Below are positions 47,561 through 60,553 of a DNA stretch of 64,000 nucleotides, piece by piece; the stretch's first letter is position 1; every line of letters starts with the position of its first letter. Source of the DNA: Sclerodactyla briareus (lineage: Eukaryota > Echinodermata > Holothuroidea > Dendrochirotida > Sclerodactylidae). A program made the position numbers and the translations under genes. The DNA lies in the NCBI GenBank assembly GCA_026419785.1, contig JAODTK010005611.1:407001-471000 (forward strand), given 5' to 3'. Under the pieces are notes generated by a model. That model was not told the origin of the DNA. It saw only the letters and a program-made list of their open reading frames with translations, and made no database searches.

Positions 47561-50500
47561 CAACTAGTGGTTATCAAGGAATACGTACTCGGGGAAGTTG
47601 GGGGATCAAAGCAGTGGGCGGTCTAATGTAGTGACGAACATTTTTCTCGGGTGTGGGGAGAGGTCCATATATGGTGGAGATTTTCGTAACAGTTTGGGGG
47701 GTCACGGACTCTGCCACCCCCTGACGCCCGTGGTCCCGCACGCGATCTCAAATACGAAATGTGAACTTGATACATGCATGCTGCATTCGTTAGATATGCA
47801 CGCTTGTAAAGCATGTCGTGGTTTTGGGTCGCTCGTGGCCTTGATGGTACTTGAGTAATGAAAGAACGAGAAGAACAGGGTGCATTCTCGGCACATTAAC
47901 GGCCCACGTACCTGATTTGAACCTGAGGTATGCCAGCGCGCATAGAGTCCGTGATTGACAAGACTTTTGGGCTTCGCCCTCTCCGACCGTGACTGACGCC
48001 AGAAACAATATGGTTCAATTGCAGGGATTTCTTTTACCTCGTGGTGGATAGGTTACAGGGTTCGAGTTCACCCCTGTCATATAACCTAGAAATGGAAATT
48101 TACAATTTGGCCGGGTCTGGGTGGGATCAATTTGAGACCAGTGTCGCAAGTAGGATATGAGGTAAATCGGCAAGTTTCTCACGGTTTCGTCAGTTGAAGA
48201 AAGTAACGCGCCGAAGGTGGGTAGTTCTAACCATGGATGAATAGCATTGTTGGAATGGTGTACAGCATATAAAAATAGCGCAACGGAAACTAAGGTGAGG
48301 AGAGAGAGAATAACTTGCCACATCGATATCGAGTTCCTCAGCGCAGGCGTTCGCCAATAAATCCGGATGGGCCTTATTACATGGCCATATGTCATATTTT
48401 TAGCTGCGGAATGAGCAGCTCTATTAAGTCCTCATGGTCTCTCCGTCCTTCGTTAGTTAGTTCGTTCCGCCCGTTCTGTTCGTCACATCACTCATAACTA
48501 CGAACCGTACATGGCGATAAGTACCAAAACTTGGCCGGGAGGGTGCAGCTCGCACACTGGTCAGAAGCGAGCCTTTCGGAGTTATATCTTTTTGTTTGCC
48601 ATAATGTGATAATGTTAAGTACCTCCCATTAATGTAACCCAGTAGTCTTCCACAGTCTATATAGAGCCCTGTCAGAATTTTTTTTACATTTGATGCCCAA
48701 CCTTCAGGAACCTGTAGGAAGAGGGGATATCTGTTTATCACCCTCTCATTATGGGCTATGCATTGTGACGTGGAACCCAGCAGAGATAGGTACATCACTT
48801 TCCCTCATGTTGTTGTTGGATGACAGCACAAGTCGAGCACACGAACAATCGGACAGGCAGTTACAAGTTCGTTTCCATTGGTCACTGCGGCGGCAAGAGG
48901 GTGTATTGGAATGAGTGGCGGGAAAGGGCTATTGGGGGAGTTGGCTGGGTACATATTGACAAATATCAAGCCAGTGGTGGACATGTTAAAAGTCATCACT
49001 TGTGAAGCATTTTCCAACTAACCAGCAGAAACTGTCCAAGGTTACAGAGGTTATCGAAAGTCAAATTGGGAACTTGTGGTTGAATTTTTAAAACCCTGCT
49101 TACATATGTTACTGATCAGGGCTCGAATGTTCCTGGCAGCCAAAATGTTAGTTCCGTAAACAGTTGGGAACTGATGTAGTCCTGTGCCGCAAAATCCGAG
49201 ATTTTTAAAAATTAAATAGAGGGGCGCAGAAAGAACAGAAAAGACGCAGAAAGAAAAGAAAAGAATGGAGCGTCTTGGAGAAAGACAAAGGGGGGGGTGG
49301 GGAATTAAAATTGAGACGTGTAACTGTACATATTGTGATTAGGAGTTCATCATTAAATTGATGCTGACTTTTGAGCTTGCTATCATATGGAAGGTAAAAT
49401 GCTCGAGATGAAGGTGTGTGAAATGATTGGGTAATTGGGTCACAAAAATGGGGTCACTGGACTGAACCTTTACCCTGGAGTTATTGCTGCGCGATATTAC
49501 ATGAGTTCATGTAATAACGCTTAGAGTTGAAAAAACGAGTCACAGTATGGTCAGATGGGTCAACTGAGTAACCGTTCGCGGGTCGGCTAGTCAGTAGCCT
49601 TATGCATCTAAGAACTGGAAACGCTTACCTTCTATCTATATCACAGTTTCAAACGCTTTGGTCAACGTGGTCTCACCAGGGCGGCGAAGGCTTCCAAGAT
49701 TAAGAAAGGATCACGTAAACCACGAAGAAGTTCCGCCCTCCACCGATCTCGATGGCATACTCCTTTCTATGGATGGAGGGATTGACTTAAGCACTTGGGT
49801 ACATGATGTATAATCGATATTTCGACAATCTTTGTCGTTGTAATATGGGTTAACATAAGCCTATGTCAATTCGTGTACCAACTCTGGGAACCCCACAGTT
49901 GAAAGAAGTGCACGCTACCAAACCGATACACATATGTTTTGTATACATAACCTATCGAGACTGATATGCTATGCTATGGATTATGTATTGAAGAGGTCAG
50001 CATAAGGGAGATTCCATCGAGGGTATTAACTATCAACTAGTTATTAAAACTAGAATAGGGTAACATTAGCTTGAAAAAGTTTCATGTGAAGTAATGGTAA
50101 CTTCACTGCAATAGTGAGCGATGGAAAAGTTTGTTAAACATGAGAGGCGTTTGAGCGTTAATAATTAATCAGTGAACTCTGTGGTAGCAATGGTTCCGTG
50201 AAAACTTCCATCAACTATGCTCGGCTATATGGAGTGTTACGCTGATTTTTTGTTTTACCGTAAGGTTTTAAGTAGCGATTCCCATGGACGTTACCAGCTA
50301 TCCCAGTTATGAATCCAGAGCTTGATTTGTACCATCCGGTGTTCATGACGAACAACACGCCTATACAATGGCAGTAGCCCAACTGAAGCCTTCGTTATGA
50401 CTACGGCTGATGCGGGAAGGTGTATCCAGGGATGCTGGCCGACATTTCCGCCACTAGTCACTCGGTCATTCGACAACCACACCATAACATATCAAAAAAT

Positions 50501-51315
50501 GTGGATAACGGTAGTTTCGTTCACATATATATTTATATGAGAACTTGTCTCAATTCTGACAAATGATTATACCCTCCTGTGGTGGGCTACTGATGATGAG
50601 GGCTTCGCAAGGAATTGGTGACTCCTGGGAGAACATTCAAACAATTGGATATTTGCGATTCTATGGATGTTTGGTTACTGCTTTAAAAGTCACCGAGAGT
50701 GCCATTCCTGCAATCTGGGAACTCCGTCCCCCAATCGCCAATACGATCGGGGCTCTTGTTTGATATCTACCTAATGTGTGAGGTAATCACCAAGCCCAGA
50801 CTGTGCTGACTGAAGAGGGTTCTTCATGCCGACAGCCAATTGAAAAATACGCGGCGAACCGACAGCGCCCTCTTACTCTACTTAATTAGCCTTCTGTTCC
50901 TCCGTAAAGTTGTATTTTCACCCTTTTATCGTAACTTTTGTAAACTAAGCGGACGGAATAGTGTCATTGCATTTTCACGTATCGTTTGATAGCTTTGTCG
51001 TATGTTGTTAACATAGAGGAGGTCGTAGCAACTGATCGCAGTGACTATCTGACTGTGTGCACAGATAGATAGCCTATACAATAAAGCAGCGGAAGCGTGT
51101 GAGATTTTGGCGCGAAAATGTCTAGCAACCCCTCCGTTTTCTCTATTGTAACATAATGCTCCAGTGCATTCGTATGATGCAGCAGCACAAATACTTTTTC
51201 GGTTTCACTGACAGTCCTTATACTATGGAGTCATGAAACACTGGCCTCACAGCCTCCACAGTTAATATCATATAAGCTCTATAAGTGATCATATGCAGAC
51301 GGCACTTACAGATTG
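47561..51315. other. No gene seen
   Basis: Unassigned DNA. Several overlapping short frames at 47600-48900 on both strands look like chance. Confidence 0.5.
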
Positions 51316-51530
51316 CTATCTATATCTCATCTATCTATCTATCTATCTCTCTATCTATCTAATCTATCTATCCTATCTACTCTATCTATCCTATTATCTA
51401 ACTATCTATGATCTTCTTCTATCTATCTATCTATCTATCTATCATCTAGCATCATCTAAATCTATAGATCTATATATCTAATTAGTATCTAACTATCTAT
51501 CTATCGATCCTATGATTCTATCTATCTATC
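51316..51530. repeat. CTAT microsatellite, interrupted
   Basis: Over 200 bases of CTAT units with many single-base slips, which fit a noisy assembly as well as old age. Confidence 0.95.
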
Positions 51531-52269
51531 TCGTCTGCTTTTCGCCTTCTTTGAGTCGTCGCCTCCAAAACTAGACACAAACAATTGGACCAAGGGCCAT
51601 TTGATGACCTAGAGAGGTCAGGTCAAAATGTATTCGGAGGGCACAATTAGGCCATGTTGTGCAAAATTTGAAAAAGCTTCTCCTCCTACAAAGTGCATTA
51701 ACTTACCTTTTCTTTGAATTATGTCATAATGTTAATTGGTGGTGTGAGGTCCCAGCTTGTCACAGATGTCTGATGCAATGTCACGTAGTGTCATCAGAGT
51801 TAAAACAGTAAAATGTGGTGAAACGATGTGTTATAGGCCCCAAGGCAGTCTTTTTCTATTTGTTCCCTTTATTAAAAAACAACGGTTATTGGACTTCTTG
51901 GGCCTATGGCCCAGTGAAGGTCAAATTCAAACGTCTCATTGAGGTACACATTATGGGCTATTGCGTGGAATTGTCTTTGTGGCATTCTTCATTCTTAGAT
52001 GAATGTTGACCAAAAATCAGACACATTTATCATGGACTGCCGGCGGCATTCTTTGATGTGAAGGTCAACCTCAGAAGTCATTCAAGAGGCACAATAAGTC
52101 ATTGCGTCAAATTTCACCCCCAAATATTAATTCCTCGATGGATATCCAAGGTAAAGTTCAGTGAACATCAAGAGCATATGTTAACTAGTAATGATCACAA
52201 AGTAGGGAGAGGTTACCAGAACATCACCCACATATGCCAATACCATTATATCTCTTCAACGAGACGTTT

Positions 52270-55200
52270 GGGGGAGGTCCTACGTTTGCTCGCAGATCAT
52301 GGTTCCCCTGGTTATTGGCACGGAGTCGATCATAATGATCTCAATCCGCAAGCGGAAAAATCCAATGTCCAGCTCTTAATTGTTGTTAGCGGTGGTTCTG
52401 GAGGTTGATAACGTGAAGAAGGGACGATTTCTGGTAATTGGCTGTCCGTCCCGTATGTAGTTGACCATGGCGCCTTTTATTGCTGTTACTCTTAAAGGTC
52501 GCGGATCGTATGGCAGTTAGCTTGTTTAACTTTAGTTGCGATACAAATGACTGTGTCGCCGATCAGGATTTGCGATGCTTGGAACTTCGATTTCTCTCCG
52601 CATTTTCCTTTATGTTGACTTCCCCTTCGAATGCTTGTCGGATGTCGCCATTGGTTGGCGCTGTGTTAAATAGCTGAGGTATAGTTCCACTCTGACGTCT
52701 ACTTGAACAGCATTCAGCGGGTGAAACTTGATTGGTTGATGAATTCCTGACGCCATGGCATGTCACTGCGGCGCGAATGGTCTTTTCATTTCAACAGTGG
52801 GCATGAATCGTTCTGCCATGGCGTTGGATTGCGGCCAGAGTGGAGTTATCCTCCTGTGCCGGAATCCGAGATATTCCGAACTTTGCCTGAAGTCAGCTCC
52901 TTTGTCGGTGGTCCATTGTCGGTTTTGACAATTGAGGAACTCCGAATGTGGAGAACACTTTGTCAAGGATTGGGATGGTTGTTTTGGCAGAGGTAGATCT
53001 TATTATCTCGACGATTGGGTATCGTGAATAATCATCAATGATTACTAGCAAGTGATTCCCCGAGGGGAACGGTCCACATTAATCGATGCTGATGTCTGTC
53101 CATGGAGCCGCGGATAGCTCTGATATGTTCAAGTGTTCCAGGTTGCCAGTGGCGACTCGGGGTTGTTGCGTTTCAAGCTAGACATGCCCTGGGTCATTCT
53201 TGCGCGAGTTGGTCGCTGTCTGGAAACCAGACTTTCTCTTGCTTCGTTTTGACGACGTAAGCGATTTAAAGAATGCGTTGCTTAAGCGATTCTGGTAGCA
53301 CAATACGCGAACCGCGTAGCAATATGTCGTCGCTTATGGTGAGCTCCGGAACTGTCAATTGCGGCGCGGTCCTCCTCGGAGCAATCACAAAGCAATTGCT
53401 ACCATGTATTGAGGTAATTGCAGTTTTGACTTTCAGTAGAATTGCATCAGAAAGATATGCCTCTCTGATGTCATTGAGCGACATGGCCTTGGGTACCGAT
53501 GTTCTGCTGCAAGGTTGACGTATTCTTCCGCAGCTTCGCTGGACTATGCGGATTGACTGCTCGTCACGATCTGACACCGGGTGACGTGACGTGACATGTG
53601 GTCTGCAGGATTGTCTCTCCCAATTGCGGCGCGGTCCTCCTCGGAGCAATCACAAAGCAATTGCTACCATGTATTTGAGGTAATTGCAGTTTTGACTTTC
53701 AGTAGAATTGCATCAGAAAGATATGCCTCTCTGATGTCATTGAGCGACATGGCCTTGGGTACCGATGTTCTGCTGCAAGGTTGACGTATCTTCCGCAGCT
53801 TCGCTGGACTATGCGGATTGACTGCTCGTCACGATCTGACACCGGGTGACGTGACGTGACATGTGGTCTGCAGGATTGGTCTCTGCAGGCTTCACCCAGG
53901 CTGACTGCCAACAGTCTTCGGGTTTGTCCGCGCCTGGCCTCCTAAACCTCCGTGCCCACTCGTACCATTGCTGTCACCAGTCAGCAGTACGCCCTATATT
54001 CCCGTAATGATCTGTCCGTCAGCTTGATCTGTTTACCCAGAGACAGATCAGTGGGCATATAATGGGGCGTACTAAAAAGCTGTGACGCGAAATGATATGA
54101 GACAGACACGAGAGACTTGGGCAAGTCTAACTCCATCCAAAGTCATTCGCTGGAGGCGCAGATTCCAACGTGTTCGATCATTGCTGGTGGCTTCGATCTT
54201 GGGTTATTGAACAGGGTCTCCAGGGTTGTGGCGAAATATGACCTTGAACTGTGGACCAAACAACGACGAGTGCCTCTCGCTCTGTTCAAGAGTACCGTGT
54301 TCACTGGTGATAGCGTTCTGCTGGCATATGCGATCTGCGTGCTTGATGGTGCGACCTTTACGCTGTGTCATGATGGCGCCGAGACCAGCAGGACTCGCAT
54401 TTACAAGTAGTTCAGCTCGATTCGCTTGGTAAAAATAGGACATGATGGTGTCACTTGTTAAGTTGTTTTCAGTCTGTCGAAAGCACTTCGGTGTTCGTGT
54501 TCCATTTGAATATCGCGTCCTTGTGGATCAGCTCGCGAAGCAGCCGTGTAGTGCTTGCGCATTCGGGAATGGAAGGCGCACCAGAAGTTCGAATTCCCAA
54601 CAGACTACGAACTTCGCTGGCGTTGGTTGGCACTCCGGCGTTGTGGATGGCATTTGCCTTTTGTGTATCAAGAGAAATGCCATTGGTGAGAACATATGCT
54701 CGAAGAGGTGAAGTGCTTCTTCGCTCCGCTCGCATTCGTCTCTGTTCAGAGTGAGATCTTTGTGGGTCAAGCGCTCGAAAACTAAAGCCAATGATGTGTC
54801 GTGCAACGTTTGGTTTCGCCATAGACAACTTAATCGTCGGTGATGTGCCACACCGTGAATTACCTTTCAGCGTTTGGCTGATCACATTTTAAAACAGTTC
54901 TGCAGACGACTAAATGAAAAGCTGAGGCGCTTATAACGTCGGACCTACATGGGTTGAAAATCTAGTAAAGTTTCGCGATTCGTGTTCCTGCTCTAGTGAT
55001 GCTATCCCGTATTGAGGGTAAAGCTTCCACCCTTGACGAAACTACTTGCGCCAATCAGGTCATGGATTAGCTCATCCACGGTGGGGGGTCACGGGGCGCT
55101 CTCGCTTTATGGCTTAGTTGGGAAAGTCGTATATCGACGCAGAGAAACGGATGTAGTCTAGGTCATTGTCCTCAAGATTGTCAGCTCCGCCACTCCACCT

Positions 55201-56200
55201 TTTTGCGAATGTGGAAGGGAATGCGCCTATGGGGTTGCACAATAGCTTGCACTGAGGGGTCAATGTGTCGCTCTCTGAAAACGAAGAAGGGTGCTCACGT
55301 GCCAGATTCGTGTGCTGATATTACTGGTGATTGCATTGTTGGAGCGTTGATGATCTTGATGAGTCCCAGCTCCATGCTGCTCAGCTAAGCACCAACTCGA
55401 ATCCAGGAACGACAAAGATGGTGCGACAGTGAACTTGCTCTCAATTCAGCATCCACACGAAAATTCCGTGACCGGAATTGATTCCTTACGATCCGTAGGG
55501 AATGAGACTGACCTTCGGCTCTCTCAGTGTGAAGGGATTCTCCAGCTGAGGAATGAGTGACTATCCGAATGTTGACAGTCGCTCCTGGATCCAGAACGAT
55601 TGGTAGCTTGGTACCGCACAATGTGATTTCGGCGCGCGGCGTGTTTCTGGCGTTTCGCCTTTTTCGAGGGAGAAACATTTATTCATCGCATCCGCGGGGA
55701 CTAGAGCGTCGACCTGATTGATTGACTCCGGTTGCCTCTTACCGGAACTTGAGCGGCATGGATGCATATTGCCCGACTATGCCACAGGGGTGCCCGTTTC
55801 GCCCGTGGCTGGGGCATTCGTCACGCCCAGGTACGGCTATTCTCCTCAACAAAAGTAAACTCCCTGCTTGTTGGGCTGCTGTTTCCGATGACTTCCTGCG
55901 CTATTGTTTGGATGAGGTGACTTTATGAATGACTAGATCCCTCAATTGCAGTGGCGGGTTATGTTCCGAGATTTTCAGGCCCTTGCCCTCTTGAAGTAGG
56001 TCCTGAAGGATTATCGGGAGACAGGATAGCATATCCTCGAAGTGGGTGGATTTGCACGTTTGAACATGTGTGCTTTAAATTCGGAATCGACCGTCGCGAA
56101 CTCGCATTGTCGAGGCGAGAACCTCAGCCGAGTGTAGTAGTTATCAATTGTCTCCATAGCCTTCTATTTGAGTCGGAACAGGTACACCTCGTACTCGTGT
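52270..56200 (-). mobile_element. Ty3/Gypsy-class LTR retrotransposon fossil, broken
   Basis: Parts run from high to low coordinates on the minus strand: a possible gag/zinc-knuckle part (about 55.7-56.2 kb), an aspartic-protease-like part (near 55.5-55.7), late reverse transcriptase (about 54.5-54.9), an RNase H-like part (about 54.2-54.45), and integrase from the N-terminal region (about 53.3-53.9) to the core (near 52.8-52.95) and C-terminal end (near 52.4-52.5). The order protease, reverse transcriptase, RNase H, integrase is that of Ty3/Gypsy. LTRs were not identified, so both ends are approximate. It is broken many times (ten or more), so it is likely old, although assembly noise may add to this. 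Confidence 0.75.
53356..53880 (-). repeat. 265-base near-perfect tandem duplication
   Basis: The segment from 53356 is repeated from 53621 with almost no differences. It lies inside the Gypsy-class fossil. Such closeness means either a recent local duplication or an assembly artefact. Confidence 0.85.
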
Positions 56201-59200
56201 TTTTCTGAGGCGTGTAATGGAATGCTAAGGCTGCGACCAGCTTTGTCGCAAGTATTTCTTCTCGCCAGTACATGGCAGTGTGACAAAGATATCATATGCC
56301 CCTTCCCCAATAGAATGGAGAAGATGGGAGGTCACTTCCTTGTGGATCGTGAGTCGAACGTGTGAGGAAAATTCTTATATCTTGTGATCCATTTATAAAA
56401 GGTGATCCACGGGAAGGAGGTCCACTGAGCATCCCATGGCGGGAAAAAGAAGGTATGCCGCTTGCGATGCGTAATTAGGGGCAACAATAGTCCTTGAGGA
56501 AATTGAACTTGCTGAGTGGATGTTAATGGTTTGTACGGGTTGTGTCGGTGAGAAAATAATATGCCATTTTGTTCCACCACGTACGTCATGAACATAGCTG
56601 ATGATTGATTAGTGTTACGTTCTAACCCAAATTTGTTTGTCATAGAACATCTCGTTAGCCAATTCATATGGTTTCCGCCTCTGAGGTGATGGACAGACGG
56701 AGGGTGCTGCTGAGTGCTCCCCACATAGTCTATCGAAGGCTAGGTGAGACCAATTGGCAACCAGGTAGGTAGGTGCATTGCTTGTGCTCTCACCATGCCG
56801 CACCCACTGAGGGATTAATTATTTCCAACAGACCCATTAGATTTATTATTTTTCCGTTACTCTGTCCCTGACTGCGCGTAACAGGCTTAATGAAAATGAG
56901 GAGATAGGAGAAAATTGGACCAGTAAGTCCCGTTTATTTTTTCATTTCACCAGGTCTGCTGCAGCGTTCACTTGCCTATAGAGCAAATAATTATTATCGG
57001 TAATATTGAAAACGGTACGGGATGTGTCATACCCTTATGGTTTTTCGATGGTGATTTTTTCATTTGTCGAAATAAAGAGATTATTCGGAACCAAATTGCC
57101 AATAATATGAGTGACTCTTAGGTCACTTAAACGGAAAGTCTTTTAATTCACTTGAATAAACTTGATCAGCTTACTTCACTCAAGGATTGTATGATAAGTG
57201 TGTTGTGTACATATTTAGCTAATGCGTGATATGTCCCCCTCGTAATCCAGAATTTGTGAGTCTACAAGGTACTCTCCCGCTCTAAGGGGAATAGGCGATT
57301 GCTACGCTTGTACTCTTGCCTAGCCACACGAGGGTTCGTTCCTTTCTTTTGCCCGACAAGTTCAGCTCAGTGAATCGTATGGAACATACTATACACACTC
57401 ATAGGGACAGGACAGGCATACAGACGGACAACAGCACAGGGCAATGACGTCCAGAAATAATTCCTCGTGCCTGCGATTTAAATGATTTGAAGTAAATTCA
57501 TACAGTTATTTGTAAAAAGATTCGCGCCTCGGGATACATCAATCTAGACCGTAAAAATTCCTCGCGTGTTTGGATGCATCACATGAAGGAAAGACGGGGA
57601 ACAGGAAGTAGGGCTGAAACTAAACTGCTCAATGAAACCGGATCTGGCATGCTGAGGCGTGCCGTCAATTTTCCACTCCGACAGTGCCGTCGGGCGGTCC
57701 CGTGAACGAACCCGAGAATGTAATCGATATTCCCAACATTCTCGTTGTAAATGTGAACATGCTAAACAAAAAAAAACATTACCATCTCCCGGAGGGCCGG
57801 GATGAAGAGTTTGTAGTCCACCAGTCATCAATTAATTTCTATAACGTATGATGATTGCACGAAGCCGAAGAAACGCGTTACTACGGTAAAACGCTGATAT
57901 GGTAGGTGAGGAACATCCATGAGGGGGGTTGGTACCCAGGTGGAATGATTGAGGGTCAGGTGGATCTAGGGGGTCCAGTTAAAAAATATTCTTTTTTATC
58001 ATTTTTACTGGAGGTGTTGCACTGTTTCAGTATTTGGAAATTGCAATATCCGAATCCGCTCAAAATAGCAAAACATAGTTTTCGATAATGTTTTTAGTGT
58101 GACTTACATGATAGGCCTATTGAAATGTTGTCAAGCAAAAGTCATCTGTGACCCACATTTTGAAACAATGATTAGATAGTACCTCTTAGTGATTGGGAGA
58201 TCGGAATAGCCAAATGTTTTACTAGGATATCACACTTGGGTAGAGATTACATAGGTCTCCCTGAAATCAGGGTGACCAGAACTGAACTGACAGTCTTCCC
58301 CAATGCACATCAGTAATAACATCCGGAAAGATGGGATGAATTGGTAATTGTGCCAGCTTGAAAATAGGGCCGTAATGATTTTAGAGCTATTGGGCGAATC
58401 TTGTCTGAAAACCCCGAGCTGTCGGTGGTGGGATGCGCATATTTATTTTTCAAAACGTGCAAAAGCACTAATTGTGGACGTGGATCCTAGTTGAGCAATG
58501 ACCCATACGATCATGCCGGTGGGTGTTTTGGAATAGGTATTGCTGAAGTGTTTCAAATTTCGTAACGAAGTATTGATTTTTATAGTTTCAAATCAGGAGG
58601 AATCACCCGCAATCGCTTTTTTTTGAAGAAACTGCATGCATTTGGCTGAAGTATTTGTTTCCCAATTCAGCTTTTACGTCACTATTTCCTTTCGCCTGAT
58701 TGTCAGCAGTTCCAAGCTACATTTTTCCTGATCCTCATTCGTTTTTTTTTGTCTTTCCCATAGTTCCTTTCTCAACCTCCTCATTCCTTCCAGCTTTTTG
58801 CATTTAAACCATTCCCTCTCTGGCATGTACACGATTCTTGTTCTCATCGTCTAGTTGCCTTCCCCGTCACCTCCACTTCGTAATTAGCTCCGCTTTTCCC
58901 TTCGGTGACTCCAACTACCTCACACTTCTTTCCACATTCTCGTCTTACTGCCCACTTCGCTCACTCGCGATCCCTCGCCTCGTTTTTTCACCTTCTATTA
59001 CTTCCGTTTCTCTGTCCTTACATTTGCTACCGATCTATTTCCTTACTGTTTTAATCCCTCCCCGTCCCGTTTTTATGTTGCTTTTGTTTAATCATTTAAT
59101 TAATGTCAGGTAATGATTGCAACGCGATGCGGAGGAGATATCTTCAACGATGGAGGAGGGTAGACCACTAATCGATTAGAACAACAACCGTTTTATCGGA

Positions 59201-60290
59201 CAGGGTCATAAGTCTTCATACAAGAAACGAGGGGACAGTTCCTCGCGTATTTGAATATTTTAAAACTCATTTATCTCTCTATTAGTCTATGTCTTCCCGT
59301 GTATTTGTCGGGGCCACACTGGGCCTACAGTGAAAAACACTGATCATACGACAGTCGCTACCGGCCATTGATAGAAAATGAGACCGGACTGCCCAAAACG
59401 AGATTACCCCATGCCGGATACAGGGGTTATCGCCCATCAGACCTTCTTCCTGAATTTCCAGTCGACTTGAAAGTTTTTTTTTTGCATGGTAGGACGTGAT
59501 GGAATCTTGGCTTCGAAGTTTACAAGAGGTGACGACCCGACATGGTGACCCGCGCGATCATGTTGGAAAAATGGGGGTGGGGTAAATCTCTTTCTGTTAT
59601 ATAACTTGAGAATAGGTGCTCCTCCTTACCAGTGAAAAATAAGATACTAAAGCAATGAAAAGTCCTAATGAAGTTAGAACAAATTTCTGGATGTTTTCAT
59701 TTCTCTTCAGATCTTCAGAGCTTTCAGTCCATTTCAGCCAACGCTTTACCACCGTTGCAGGCTAATTCTGCTATGGATCGCTGGGAAAGTCAAACAGACG
59801 ACAAGGTTGGGGTAGCGAATGAAACTTAGAAAAGTGGCAGGGACGCATTGAAGATCACGTCTACTGCCACCTAGAACTGTAGAGCCTCGGTTTAGACCAT
59901 CTATCGACCTTGGCTGGCTGGAATTTCACTGAAGCATTAACAGTACAGGTACCGCGAGGGCGAATTATCACTATAAGTGCGGCTTATCTTCGATTCGAGG
60001 TTTGCAGCGATTTAGCAACATCTGGCTTACCCTAGTTCTGGCCACTTGGTCGGAAAGAATCCGCCATCGTAAGCTTTTCGGCTTGCTTAGCAGACGCGAC
60101 TGGAGCCATCCTTGTCGGTGATGTGGGTTAATATTCAATTGCTTTTCTGGCCGGTTCTTTACAAGCTATACAGGAATTCGTGGGCGATTTAATTGTGCCC
60201 TAAAATGAGTATATTCGTCTTGTATTAAGCGCCTTCTTGGAACGTGTTTCGGTTCTAAGGATTACGCGGCTCTCGGTTAGATGCATTTTT
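56201..60290. other. No firm gene
   Basis: Apart from the possible exon near 57.5-57.8 kb this is unassigned DNA. A T/C-rich stretch at 58730-59060 gives a chance plus frame. Confidence 0.45.
57544..57831 (-). other. GC-richer open region, possible exon
   Basis: Two minus frames are open over about 60-95 codons, and a GTAATG donor-like site follows a segment reading DYKLFIPALREM near 57790. The region is higher in GC than its surroundings. No family was recognised; the support is compositional only. Confidence 0.15.
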
Positions 60291-60553
60291 TCACCATTCA
60301 CTGTTTTTTACGTTCGACTAGTTTCAATATATGTTATTCTTTTGTATTGAGGCATCGAAAGAATAAAGACTATAAATAAATAGTTAAAATTTCGTCCTAT
60401 TGCAATATACGTATTTTATTCCACATTCCATGGTTTTCACCATTCGATAATTAGTCCAACGTATGTTATCATGTTGTATTTAGGCGTCGAAGTTAATTGA
60501 ATAAAATAACTATGAATAAATAGTTTAAAATTCACCCGATTGCAATACGTATT
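60291..60553 (+). repeat. Two-unit tandem repeat, 146-base period
   Basis: tcaccattc starts near 60291 and again near 60437, followed in each by tatgttat..ttgtatt.aggc.tcga, (g)aataaa, taaataaatagtt(t)aaaatt and attgcaata.cgtatt. The units are AT-rich and diverged. Confidence 0.6.

Noticed and set aside
48045-48095. Possible tRNA or SINE B box (ggttcgagttc)
   Set aside because: No matching A box or cloverleaf could be drawn around it.
51316-51530. CRISPR-like periodic array
   Set aside because: It is a simple CTAT microsatellite with no spacers, in eukaryotic DNA.
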